Assembly: GCA_963682025.1 (NCBI GenBank)
Contig: OY821520.1
Location: 136,532,738 to 136,596,737, forward strand
Origin: Cordilura impudica
Taxonomy: Eukaryota; Arthropoda; Insecta; Diptera; Scathophagidae
Length of the DNA: 64,000 bases
Reading direction: 5' to 3'
Within the stretch, counting starts at the first letter, position 1, and every line of letters begins with the position of its first letter. The position numbers were made by a program, and so were the translations under genes. Positions 1 to 10,310 of this stretch are shown here, in pieces. Below the pieces are notes generated by a model. That model saw only the letters and a program-made list of their open reading frames with translations. It had not been told where the DNA came from and searched no databases.

Positions 1-387
1 TTGTTATGACATTGGCCCAAGGGGTAGAAAACTACTCATGCAATTTCAACGTAAGAAAGTACCGTTATGTCAATAGTATACTGTATAAATCTATTTATAT
101 TTGCATAGAACAAACCTTTTGCAGTATTGTACTACAGACAATTTATCAAATTGAAGTGATATCACAATTGTAATATTTAATTCAAAACATGTCCTTTTGG
201 GGAGTTTATTGTTTTATGAGGGGGTGGTGGGAGCTCGGCTGTTCATAGGGGAGTGGTTGATAGTAAATCACAGAAATCATTCTAAATATTTACAAACTAT
301 CAACCAGTTCTTTTTACTGTGTCTAGTTTCGCAGATATCTCGGTTTAAGTTCAGGGGTAGAAAACTACCCGTCTGGGCCAAAATGAG
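1..387. other. Unassigned AT-rich DNA
   Basis: I see no gene here. The motif GGGGTAGAAAACTAC occurs at about 26 and again at about 354, each next to a GGCCCA or TGGGCC, which suggests the ends of a short degraded repeat. The 64-codon reading frame within it has no recognisable domain. Confidence 0.4.
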
Positions 388-700
388 TTAAGTCGATCTC
401 GTAAGGGTCATTTGTATGGAAACTAAGTCCGGACTTGAACCTATTTTCACCAATTTCAATAGCGTTCACCCTATCACTGACAAAAGCTTACAAACTAAAT
501 TTCATCAAAATATAATCATATTTGCGACCTGCAGTTTGACTACAAGCTTTACATGGACATACAGACGGACGGACATCGTTAAATCGAATCAGATAGTGAT
601 TCTGATTCGATCGGTATAATAAAAGATGGGTCTGGGTCAAATATTTTTGGTAGTTACAAACAGCAGCACAAAGTCATTGTACCCAAACCCAAACCATATA
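388..700 (-). repeat. Family G repeat, copy 1, truncated
   Basis: This is the first of at least nine recognisable copies of one interspersed repeat, called family G here. In its forward sense the repeat starts with ATACCCTATACC, continues through TTTGTGCTGCTGTTTGTAAC and a GTCC tract, and ends in a palindrome. This copy is reversed and lacks the palindrome end. The pogo-like element lies 13 bp downstream. No protein function is likely. Confidence 0.8.
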
Positions 701-713
701 AAAAATATAAGTA

Positions 714-733
714 CAGTCGAATCCGCTTAATTG
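714..733 (+). repeat. Left TIR of pogo-like element
   Basis: CAGTCGAATCCGCTTAATTG; matches the reverse complement of 3081-3100. Confidence 0.92.
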
Positions 734-1229
734 CAAACCTTTTAATTGATAACACCGGTTAATTGAAAAAAAATGTTTGAACCTAATAATTCTTTAAATT
801 TTTCACACATTTTACACCGCTTAATTGAAACTCCGCTTATATGAAAAATCGGTTAATTGAAAACAAAACTACTTCCAAAAAGTCATATTTCTTTGAAATC
901 AACTCCGCTTAATTGAGAAAATATAATGATTATGAAAAAACTATGCGTTGCGTTTTGGCAACGTTAGGTTTACGTTTGACTAATTTCACACCTAAACGAG
1001 TTGAAATTCAACGCCTACAAATATTAATTTAGTGTCGGCCACGTATTCTGCGTGTCAAAAAAGAAAAAAAAGGAGCTGTTGTTTCTTTAGAAAAAATTCA
1101 CCGATATTTTGTGTGTGCATAAGAAACTAATTACAATTCTTTTTATGTTTGAAAAAAATGTCGACCAAAAAGGTAAACATGAAATTAAGTGAATTTCTGT
1201 GAATTTTTTTACATTGAATAAAGTTTTTT

Positions 1230-2586
1230 TTGGGATCAGCAAACAAGTACGTTTGCCTTACTTTCAAGAAAAATATAGAAATCTTAGACAAATTAAAGTC
1301 TGGAATGACCAAAAAGGAAATTTATGATCAATACCAATGTAGTCTAGCAACACTCCCTCGAATCTTAAAAGATAAGGAGAGCATTACCGGTATTGCTCAT
1401 CAAAACAAAAATATTTAAAAAAAAACGAATGAGAAAGGGTTGTAACAAAGAAGTTGAAAATGCTCTTCTTGTGTGGTTTAATCAAATGCGATCAAAACAA
1501 GCCACATTGACTGGACCTCTATTGCTGGAAAAGGCTGTTTGTTTTGCCGAAAAGCTCAATGCTGACTTTGTACCAAAAAATGGGTGGCTGGAAAGGTGGA
1601 AGAAGAGGGAGAATATCCAATTTAAAAATGTGCACGGTGAAAAAAGTTCTCTCAATACGGAGTCAGCAAATTGGCTGCAAAATATCTTACCTGCCTACCT
1701 TGAAGAATGCCCAGCAGATGCAATATACAACGTCGATGAGTCAGCTTTATTTTTTAAAGCATTACCTTCCGGAACATTGGCTAATAAATCAGAAAAAATT
1801 TCTGGAAAAAAGCTCGCCAAAGATTGAATTACGCTACTGTTTGTTACAAACTCCACTGGTACTGACAAGCTCATTTACTCAATAGGGAAATCTAAAACTC
1901 CACGCTGTTTTAAAAAATCGATCCCAATTCCTGGGAAATATTTTGCTAACGCCAAAGCATGGATGACTTCCGATATATGGACCAAAATAATGGAGGAGCT
2001 GGACTCCAAGTTTAAAGCTATTAGGAAGAAAGTGCTCCTTTTCGTGGAAAATGCAGCCTGTCATAAAGTAGTTGATGGTACTATTTTGGAGAATTTAAAG
2101 GATGTATTTTTGCCAGCAAATACGACATCATTAATTCAGCCATTAGATCAGGGGATCATTCGATCTTTTAAATGTCAATACCGGAAGAGCATTGTGGCAA
2201 AACAACTTATGTATTTAGAATGTGGATTTTCTTGGGAACAATTTGCAAAAAAAAAATGATTTGCTGGATTTATTTCTGGTATTGAAATAAGTACGGCTGA
2301 TGGAATAGATGCACTTTATGAAGCTTTAGGAGAAGAAATTGACCAACTTATTGACATTGATGAAAACGTGGATTGCTTCGGAGAATTTACTGACGAGGAC
2401 ATTATTGAACAAGTGTCAATCTTCCAAAATGTGGACGAAATAGAAGAAAGCAGTGACGAAGATATTATAAAGCCTGCAAAACCTACAATTAAAGAAGCTC
2501 TAGAGTCCATCAATAATTTAAAAGATTATTTCACTGAAAATTCTAGTGCCTTAAGTAAATTAAAAGACCTTGAAGAAATAATATAA
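1230..2586 (+). pseudogene. pogo/Tigger-like transposase, disrupted
   Basis: The enzyme would cut and rejoin the element ends in the nucleus. The 1230-1418 segment holds a CENP-B/Psq-type helix-turn-helix (KSGMTKKEIYDQYQ). The frame then shifts near 1393-1418 and a CENP-B HTH plus DDE domain runs to 2586. The first catalytic Asp is in NVDESALF (codon 1735-1737) and the third in PLDQGII (2146-2148). The second, expected as DNA in the family, reads VENAACH, so Asp is replaced by Glu at 2047-2049. Two in-frame TGA codons (1825-1827, probably from CGA; 2257-2259, probably from TGG) interrupt an otherwise continuous frame. An ATG at 1158 followed by a possible GT-AG intron could be a first exon, but the frame does not join cleanly. 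Family membership is secure from PANTTSLIQPLDQGIIRSFK. Confidence 0.92.
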
Positions 2587-3080
2587 AAAGCAAACCTAAA
2601 AAATTTAAACCAAACGAAAATTAAAGATTATTTTAGATTAAACATTTAATTTAAAAGAATGTATTTATAGTTAACATTTTTTGTTATGAATTGAAAAAAA
2701 TCCTTTTTTGTTTTTATATGTTTAAGCTGTTAAAATAATGTGTAAAACACATTAAAAAAACATATCAATGAAACGAAAAGACTAAACCTATAATTTTAAT
2801 TAATATATTTAAAGTTTAGAAATGCATAAAAATTTTTTTTGTGATGAATTGAATAAAATTTTTTTTACGTTTTATAATTTTTAAATCAATAAACTGAATT
2901 TGATTTTCAATGTGAAGAGATTTAAACATAAAGTAAAGCAATTTGAATTTCAGATCGCTTAATTGAAACACTTTTCAATTAACCGAACTTCGGTTAAATG
3001 AAACATATATTAATTATCCGGACTTCGCATTATTGAAAAACTCGGATAATTGAAACAAACTCACTGCATTTTGCCATTTT

Positions 3081-3100
3081 CAATTAAGCGGATTCGACTG
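3081..3100 (-). repeat. Right TIR of pogo-like element
   Basis: CAATTAAGCGGATTCGACTG; reverse complement of the left end, followed by the TA duplication. Confidence 0.92.
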
Positions 3101-3321
3101 TAGCTGTAACATCTTCAAAATTAAAAAAAAAAACATAGCCTTTTTCAGACTTTTTAACAAACAATTCTTACGTACACATAGAGTTACATATTCTTCCTTC
3201 TTCCATATTTAGCTTACAGCGACATTTTACTTTTTACAAATAAATAAAAACAAACGGCCTTTTCCACCCTTTTTAGCAAAAAATGTTAACTTATTAATTA
3301 CTTTCAACCATCTTCCTAACA
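3101..3321. other. Non-coding remainder between pogo and hAT relics
   Basis: AT-rich sequence with a poly-A run near 3125; probably the 3' untranslated end of the hAT relic. No gene seen. Confidence 0.4.
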
Positions 3322-4683
3322 TTACTTTTCCCTTTCATACTTTTTGTTACTCTTTACTTCACGCAATAATTCTTTTTTAGTTTTTATATAATGATAAAAT
3401 TCTGCACAGGTCATTCCGAAATTAAATTTGCACTGAATGATACTTTCAAGAGTGCTTATGCTGAAAGAATTTCTTTCCTTTGTCCATTGTGAGCAAATTA
3501 ACGAAAAAACTTGTTCAACGTTTGCATTATGGCTACTGTATCATTTTTATCAAATTCCTTTTTCTATCTATTTCTTCGACGTTTTCGAAAAAGAAAACCC
3601 ATTTCTCAAGAGTATCTTTCGCTTTCCACATTTCTTCATATGTTTCTGTGAATGATTTTAAAAATGCAACTTCTTCAAATTATCCATCAGAAATAGATAT
3701 TTTCTTTTCAATTAAATAAAAAAAAATTTTTTTACTTCTAATCAACTAGGAATACTTTCTAATGTCATCCAATTAAAAACGTCATATTACCTTAGTGGAT
3801 GTGTCCATTGTTCTAAATAGGTTATTAGTGTTGTAAAAAAATCGTTAGTATCCTTATGAAACCATAATTTTCGCTTCGAATCTATACTGCATTCTATTGC
3901 GTCAAATGTGGTCTTTGTTTGGTTACCAAGAAAATTGTTTTTGAACCTGTCTACAAAAAAGTCTCTTGTTTAATTTTAAAGATTTCCTACTTGAACTACT
4001 GCAAGTGTCATTTTTCAACTTTTTTATTTGTTGTTCAACAAGATTTGCCTGAAAAAAATAAATGATGCATATACCTCAGGTAAGGGGTTACTGATAAATT
4101 CAACAGTAGTAATCGGCACTTTTTCTTCTATATAAAAAATTTTTTTTGAGGCTCCCAAAGTAGCAAAACCTGTTCTAAAGCGGGAACTAGTGATAGCCAC
4201 CGACTTCGTGAGTGGGACAGTATTGCGTTATAAGTAACATCTGCATCAACACAAAATGATTTTAATCGCTCAGTTCGAACAGTGAATATCGAAAAATAAT
4301 TGTAAATCTTTAACACTATTGATTCTATATCTGTAGACATAACGTCAGCAGCAGTAGAAACTGCATTATGAAGTATGTGGGCGGGGCAACCGATCCCTTC
4401 TATATCTTTCGACACATATTTTTTTACCAAAGTTCGTGTTTGTATTGTCTGCTCCGAGGGCCACCAGATTTTCTAATGGTATGTTTAAATTTTTTAAAGA
4501 TTCTATACAAAACGTTATAATAGTATCAGAAGTTTCATTTGGCAGTCGATTGTTTTGCTGCGATTTCAGAATCCGGATACAAAAGCGCAACCAAGGAGCT
4601 AAACGACTGATGGTGATTTACAATTTTGTAAGCAGTTGTTAATTCAGTTGCGCATAATAAATTTTCCTGTTTTGAGTCATTTT
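3322..4683 (-). pseudogene. hAT-like transposase relic, middle and C-terminal part
   Basis: Read on the minus strand from 4683 this resembles the ZBED5/SCAND3-like class of hAT-derived transposases. Recognisable in order are KIVNHHQSFSSLVALLYPDS, a jump past a missing stretch, NLVALGADNTNTNFGK, CPAHILHN, a Trp-rich SRSRWLSLVPALEQVLLLWE, and a C-terminal dimerisation region NVEQVFSLICSQWTKERNSF ending at the stop 3322-3324. Frameshifts and an internal deletion near 4550 prevent translation as one protein. The N-terminal piece lies at 6201-6381, separated by two family G copies inserted later. The 3' terminal repeat of the element was not found. Confidence 0.75.
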
Positions 4684-5463
4684 TATACCCTATACCACTA
4701 TGTGGTTTGGGTATAATGACTTTGTGCTGCTGTTTGTAACAACCAAAAATATTTGACCTACACCCATCTTTAATTATACCGATCGAATCAGAATCACTAT
4801 CTGAATCTGAATCAATATCTGATTCGATTTAACGATGCCGTCCGTCCGTCCGTCCGTCTATGTGTCCATGTAAAGCTTGTAATCAAACTGCAGGTCGCAA
4901 ATATGAATATATTTTGATGAAATTTGGTATTGAATCTTTTACCATGGGATGAGCGCTATTAAAATTGGTGAGAGTCGGTCCATGTTCAGAACTAGCCCCC
5001 ATACAAATGACCCCTATGAAATCGACATATATTGCCATAAGATTCAAATTATCATACAAACCTTAGTCAAATTGGGTTTGTATGTATATATTACATCCAT
5101 TAATCAGTAGTCCAAAAATGATCCCTATTGGATAACTCTTAGACATAGGCCCCATATAGAGCTGCTTCCCGATCTTCAATTCAATCTATCAAAAAACAAA
5201 AATATTGCACTGATTCTTCTCAAATTTTGTTTGTATATATTTTACCAAACATGGTCAGGATCGGTCCATTTTTTGGCCTAGTCCCCATATAGATAAAGCA
5301 TCCGATATGAACTTTTTCATATCTGAAGCCGAAAAAATTAATAAAAATCCCACTCAAATTTGGTTTATGCTTATTTTCTATATCCAGTTAGTTGGGCCTG
5401 AGAGATAGGTTCTCTAACCGCATGGTATAGGGTATCGTATAGTCGATCTAGACCGACTATTAT
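4684..5463 (+). repeat. Family G repeat, copy 2, near full length
   Basis: Starts TATACCCTATACCACTATG, carries four GTCC units at about 4841-4858, and ends at the palindromic terminus (TATAGTCGATCTAGACCGAC, one mismatch from perfect). At 780 bp it is one of the most complete copies. It is followed directly by copy 3 in the same orientation. It lies inside the hAT relic, so it is younger than that element. Confidence 0.88.
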
Positions 5464-6200
5464 TATAACCTATACCACTATGTGGCTTGGGTATAATGAC
5501 TTTGTGCTGCTGTTTGTAACTACCAAAAATATTTGACCTAGACCCATCTTTAATTATACCGATCGAATCAGAAACACTAACTGATTCAATTTAACGACGT
5601 CCGTCGGTGTGTCCGACCGTCTGTGTGTCCATGTAAACCTTGTATATTTTGATGAAATTTGGTATTTGATCTTTTATCGGCCATGGGATGAACGCTATTG
5701 AAATTGGTGAGAATCGGTCCATGTTCAGACCTAGCCCCCATACAAATGACCCCTATGAAATCAACACATATTGCCATAAGATCCAAATAATCATACAAAT
5801 CTTAGTCAAATTGGGTTTGTATGTATATATTACATCCATTAATCAGTAGTCTAAAAAAGATCCCTATTGGACAATTCTTAGTCATAGGCTCCATATAGAG
5901 CTGCTTCCCGATCTTCTTTAAATCTATCAAAAAACAAAAATATTGCACTGATTCTTCTCTAATTTTGTTTGTATATATTTTTGCAAAATACCAAACATAA
6001 TAAGGATCGTTCCATTTTTAGGCCCAGTCTACATATAGATATTGCATCGGATATGAACTTTTTCATATCTGCAGCCAAAAAAATTAATCAAAATCCCACT
6101 CAAATTTGGTTTATGCTTATTTTCTATATCCAGTTAGTTGGGCCTAAGAGATAGGGTCTCTAAACGCATGGTATAGGGTATCATATAGTCGGTCGAGAAC
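5464..6200 (+). repeat. Family G repeat, copy 3, tandem with copy 2
   Basis: A head-to-tail neighbour of copy 2 with the same order of blocks. It has lost part of the CTGCAGGTCGCAAATATG segment and has only a short GTCC tract. The palindrome end is degraded (GGTCGAGAAC). Reverse-strand frames show the peptide ICMGARSEHGPILTNFNSVH that recurs in other copies. Confidence 0.87.
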
Positions 6201-6381
6201 GAGTTGAAATATCTTGAAATGTCGCCGTTGCAGTTAACCATGATGTATGTTTGGAAATTTTTATTTGATCTATAATGCTTGCCCCGCCACCACTGCCAAT
6301 TGATATGTGAACTGCGCACACTTTTATAAAAGACCATTCTTTGGAATACGTATCCAAGAATTTGCACTTCCTTTTCGGCAT
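6201..6381 (-). pseudogene. hAT-like transposase relic, N-terminal part
   Basis: The minus-strand frame starts MPKRKCKFLDTYSKEW and contains ISIGSGGGASIIDQIKISKH, which matches the degenerate BED-type DNA-binding finger at the start of ZBED/SCAND3-like hAT transposases. One expected Cys of the finger is missing. The reading frame enters family G copy 3 at about 6200. The rest of the protein resumes at 4683, so the two pieces belong to one gene split by repeat insertion. Confidence 0.7.
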
Positions 6382-6587
6382 TTCCTATTTTAAAAACGGC
6401 CATATTTTTAATACGTAAGGGAAAATACTGTACAAAAATTAAAAATCTCACCAAAGAAAAATAATGTAACAGTTACGTTTTGAAGAATGCGAAATGAACA
6501 CAGCTGATCTCAATTAGCAGCTGTCAGAGTCACAGAGAAGAAACTCTGTCGATATATAAATATCGATATCGAATTAAAGATACAAAT
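6382..6587. other. Upstream flank of hAT relic
   Basis: No coding signal. It would be the 5' leader of the hAT relic, and contains a short GATATATAAATATCGATATCG palindromic stretch. Confidence 0.35.
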
Positions 6588-6740
6588 TAGGGATGAAACT
6601 GGAATAAATAATTTAATGAACCAATTTCCTTGATATATTTTTTCCTGAGGTAATAACATTTAACCAGGACATTTGATCTTAGGCAGGACACCAGGACAAA
6701 CCAGGAAAATCCCGGAAAACCAGGACGTATGTCATCCCTA
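6588..6740. mobile_element. Short TIR-bounded element, hAT-like ends
   Basis: The segment starts TAGGGATGA and ends TCATCCCTA, a 9-bp perfect inverted repeat with the TAGGG start common in hAT elements. Its right half carries four copies of CCAGGACA-like motifs on the + strand. The 8-bp flanks do not match, so it may be a MITE or simply the 5' end of the neighbouring hAT relic. Confidence 0.45.
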
Positions 6741-6744
6741 GTGA

Positions 6745-6832
6745 AATATTTTAGGTGAAATATTTTTGGTAGCTGCAAACATCAGCACAAAGTCATTATA
6801 ACCTGATCACATATTGGTATAGGGTATAAAAA
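6745..6832 (-). repeat. Family G fragment
   Basis: ATATTTTTGGTAGCTGCAAA and CAGCACAAAGTCATTATAAC followed by GGTATAGGGTATAAA are the start of family G read in reverse. About 90 bp remain. Confidence 0.75.
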
Positions 6833-8694
6833 CTTGGAATACATCTCTTATTGTCGTTTGTGTGGACTATACTGTCGAATAAACTGCCAATATAGGGGCT
6901 GTCGCCATGCCTTTGAACTTACCATAAAAAAAAAATCAATTGGCATGGTGTTTCGCCCACTTGATAAATCGAAAAAATTGTATTCCATTTGTAGTTTAGA
7001 TATAAAACAAAACTGTGAAAATGCCGGTCCTATCCAATAAAAATTCGCTTTTATATACCTGTATGTACGTGTAGGTAACAAATGTATATATATTTATTCA
7101 TAAGACAGTGTTAATAACTAATCATAAATGACTTTTTAAGTGGAAATTTTTTACACATTACCTCTACGTGTTCAGCACAATATAAACACATTAAGACGAC
7201 ACATATTTCTGGTCATTCATGTAGTTTCACGTGATAAATTGATTGCTTGAATTGGAAAAATATTTATTGAAATTTTTAATGAAAATTTATTTTGAGCAGT
7301 ACATACATATATAAATCAATAAGCAGTGAAAAATAAACTGTGAATGATCATATATAGTCACTCGCCCTGTATAAAGCTGCTACCTGATATTCATTTAAAA
7401 GTTATTCTAAAGATATGCATTGAAAACATATTTTTCTTAAAATAGATTTTTGTGTTTGGGAACATAAGAATTACCCCACTAACTACCTATAATATTTTCA
7501 ACCTACTTCCCATATAATATTTTCAACCATTATGAACATTAACATACATAAGTAAGCATGAAATACAGGGCAATTTCATTAAAAAAAATTTATATATGTG
7601 TTCTATGTCTATAAATGTACTCTCCAAGTTGGAGCTTTGATCCTATGCAAAACTTCATGATATAGGACAATATATAGTCCGCATAGACCCACTATAACTC
7701 ACTCGTTTGTTCTAGTCAAAATATATAATTTTCTAATTGCCTTAATTGCTTCACTCTTCTCCACTACTATCAATGGATATTCTGTCATTGCAGTTGCAAA
7801 ACAGGAAGCAATATTACAAACACAGCAATCATTAGAACAATTTACATATTTCTTTGATGAGTTTCTTTTATGTTTGACATTATTGTTATCCTTTTTTGTT
7901 TACTTTCCTCAATTTATATATATGTAGATGTAATATGTATATATGAACATTAGGGGAGTATTGAAGTTTTAATGTACGATTAACGCAAATATCCATCTTA
8001 AATATTATGATACTTGTTAATACTTCAAATATTTCTTTATTTAACCTTTGACCTAAAATATGTTCTTATTCACGATATATAAGTAAAAGAAAACTGGCAC
8101 AATTTTGGCTTTGCTATCAATTCTAAAATATCAAAATTGTCCTGTAGTCCACCCTAATGTACGTCTTTATGAATAAATGATACTTGTTTTTCTTCCTCGT
8201 TTGACGGTTGATAAATTAGTAAACACTTTTTGTAAAATTAAACTGTCAACAACATAAAGTGATTACTTTAAATGTTCATAAAGGAAAAAAAGCAAATGAA
8301 ACAAAAAGTTTTTATTTTCTTTAACATACTTGGAAAATTTTCACTGGCATTAAATTTCATTAGCAGTAGACGTAGAAATGCCAATGATAGTCAAGTAAGA
8401 AAATTATAATCGGTCTAGACCGAATATATGATACCAAGTGTTTATAGAAACAGACTTAGATCTAATAAATTAGATATAGATAGATAGGATTAAAAAATTT
8501 TGGGAGATATTGTTACTAATTTTTTGCCTATATATATCAATAAGTTCATGTTGTATGCTACATTTATATAGAAACTATGTCAAAAAAAAATCATGTGAGT
8601 CCGATCGCAGGGGAGAAAGCCTATCACTTATTGAAATCAACTGCAGGGGCTCTGTTAATACAAAAATATTAATTATTATTTATTATTTTTTGAA
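6833..8694. other. AT-rich intergenic DNA with faint repeat traces
   Basis: No gene is recognised. Two overlapping opposed frames at 6834-7081 have no convincing homology. About 7355-7705 looks like a strongly decayed family G copy (TATAAAGCTGCTACCTGAT, then ATATATAGTCCGCATAGACC). At 8406-8435 a lone palindrome end of family G remains (ATAATCGGTCTAGACCGAAT). The rest shows nothing beyond A/T-rich simple sequence. Confidence 0.45.
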
Positions 8695-9795
8695 CCGGTT
8701 AATTTTTAATTTTTCGTTTTTTATTTTTAATTTTTCGTTTTTTATTTTTCATTTTTCATTTTTAACTTTTTTTTTAATTTTTCATTTTTTAATTTTAATA
8801 TTTCATTTTTTATTTTTCATTTTTAAATTCTTATTTTTCATTTTTAATTTTTTTTCTTCATTTTCCAATTTATATTTTTCTTATTTAATTTTTTATTTTT
8901 CAATTTTCATTTTTTATTTTTCATTTTTTATTTTTAATTTTTTATATTTAATGTTTTATTTTTATTTTTTTTATTTTTTATTTTTCTCTATTTTTAATTT
9001 TAGTTTTTCCATTTTCATTTCTTATTTTTCATTTTTAATTTTTTTGTTATTTATTTTTCATATCTTATTTTTCATTTTTCCTTTTTTTTTTTGTTTTAAT
9101 TCTTTATTTTTCATATTACATTTTTTATTTTTTATTTTTCAACTTTCATTTTTTATTTTTCATTTTTATTCTTAATTTTTTTATTTTCCATTTTTATTTT
9201 TTTTTTCATTTTTCATTTTTCATTTTTGTTTTTCATTTTACATTTTTTATTTTTCATTTTTCGTTTTTCATTTTTCATTTCATATTTTTCATTTTTATTC
9301 TTAATTTTTTATTTTTAATCTTTTATTTTTTTTTTTCATTTTTCGTTTTTAATTTTTTATTTTTCATTTTTATTTTTAATTTTACATTTTTTATTTTTCA
9401 TTTTTCATTTTTCGTTTTTAGTTTTTTTATTTTTCATTTTTGTTTTTAATTTTACATTTTTTATTTTTAATTTTTCGTTTTTCATTTTTCATTTATTTTT
9501 CACTTTTCATTCTTTATTTTTCATTTTTCATTTTTTATTTTTCATTTTTCATTATTAATTTTAGTTTTTCATTTTTCATTTCTTATTTTTCATGTTTCAT
9601 TTTTTTATTTTTCATTTTTGTTTTTTATTTTACAATTTTTATTATTCATTTTTCATTTTTCGTTTTTCATTTTTTATTTATTTTTCATTTTTCTTTCTTT
9701 ATTTTTCATTTTTCATTTTTTATTTTTCATTTTTCATTATTAATTTTTAATTTTAGTTTTTCATTTTTCATTTCTTATTTTTCATGTTTCATTTT
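8695..9795. repeat. T-rich minisatellite (TTTTTCATTTTTA-type)
   Basis: About 1.1 kb of almost pure T with regularly spaced C, A and G, built from units such as TTTTTCATTTTT and TATTTTTAATTTT. It translates to Phe/Ile/Leu/Ser strings in one frame (8510-9175 and 9440-9868), which are artefacts. The same array reappears at 27466-27580 and 28010-28182, so it was a longer block split by family G copies. Confidence 0.85.
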
Positions 9796-10310
9796 TATAC
9801 CCTATACCACTATGTGGTTTGGGTATAATGACTTTGTGCTGCTGTTTGTAACAACCAAAAATATTTGACCTAGACCCATCTTTAATTATACCGATCGAAT
9901 CAGAATCACTTTCTGAGTTGATTTAACGATGTCCGTCCGTCCGTCCGTCCGTCCGTCCATCCGTCCGTCCATCCGTCTGTGTGTCCATGTAAAGCTTGTA
10001 ATCAAACTGCAGGTCGCAAATATGAATATATTTTGACGAAATTTGGTATTTGATCTCTTATCGGCCATGGGATGAACGCTATTGAAATTGGTAAGAATCG
10101 GTCCATGTTCAGACCTAGCCCCCATACAAATGACCCCTATGAAATCAACATATATTGTCATAAGAGCCAAATTATCATACAAATCTTAGTCAAATTGGGT
10201 TTGTATGTATGTATTACATCCATTAATCAGTAGTCCAAAAATGAACCCTATTGGAGAACTCTTAGTCATAGGCCCCATATAGAGCTGCTTCCCGATCTTC
10301 ACTTAAATCT
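9796..10310 (+). repeat. Family G repeat, copy 4, left half
   Basis: Starts TATACCCTATACCACTATG straight after the T-rich array and has an expanded GTCC tract at about 9930-9978. It runs to CTTAAATCT, where the LTR retrotransposon complex interrupts it. The right half continues at 27241. The ATCT at 10307-10310 is the left target duplication. Confidence 0.92.
10307..10310 (+). repeat. Target-site duplication, left (ATCT)
   Basis: ATCT here and at 27237-27240 flank the LTR complex. The uninterrupted form in copy 3 reads TTAAATCTATCAAAA, which confirms that exactly four bases were duplicated. Confidence 0.9.

Larger units (their letters stand above)
714..3100 (+). mobile_element. pogo/Tigger-like DNA transposon, full length but inactive
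   Basis: The element begins CAGTCGAATCCGCTTAATTG and ends with its reverse complement. It is flanked by TA at 712-713 and 3101-3102, the target duplication typical of the Tc1/mariner/pogo superfamily. Variants of CGCTTAATTGAAA are repeated inside both ends (near 724, 760, 818, 853 and 902 at the left; 2954, 2975, 2990 and 3038 at the right) and look like subterminal transposase-binding sites. Length is 2,387 bp. The encoded transposase is broken, so any movement would need enzyme from elsewhere. Confidence 0.93.

Noticed and set aside
6834..7081. Cys-containing frame (YCRLCGLYCR) as a possible ZAD zinc-finger gene, and the opposed 77-codon frame
   Set aside because: Only one Cys pair fits, the length is below a ZAD domain, and there is no neighbouring exon.
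8510..9868. Two long Phe/Ile-rich frames (221 and 142 codons)
   Set aside because: They are direct readings of the T-rich minisatellite; the unit drifts without regard to codons and no domain is present.
9930..9978. GTCCGTCC array as a possible CRISPR-like or regulatory repeat
   Set aside because: A simple tetranucleotide tract within a dispersed repeat in a eukaryotic window; no spacers.
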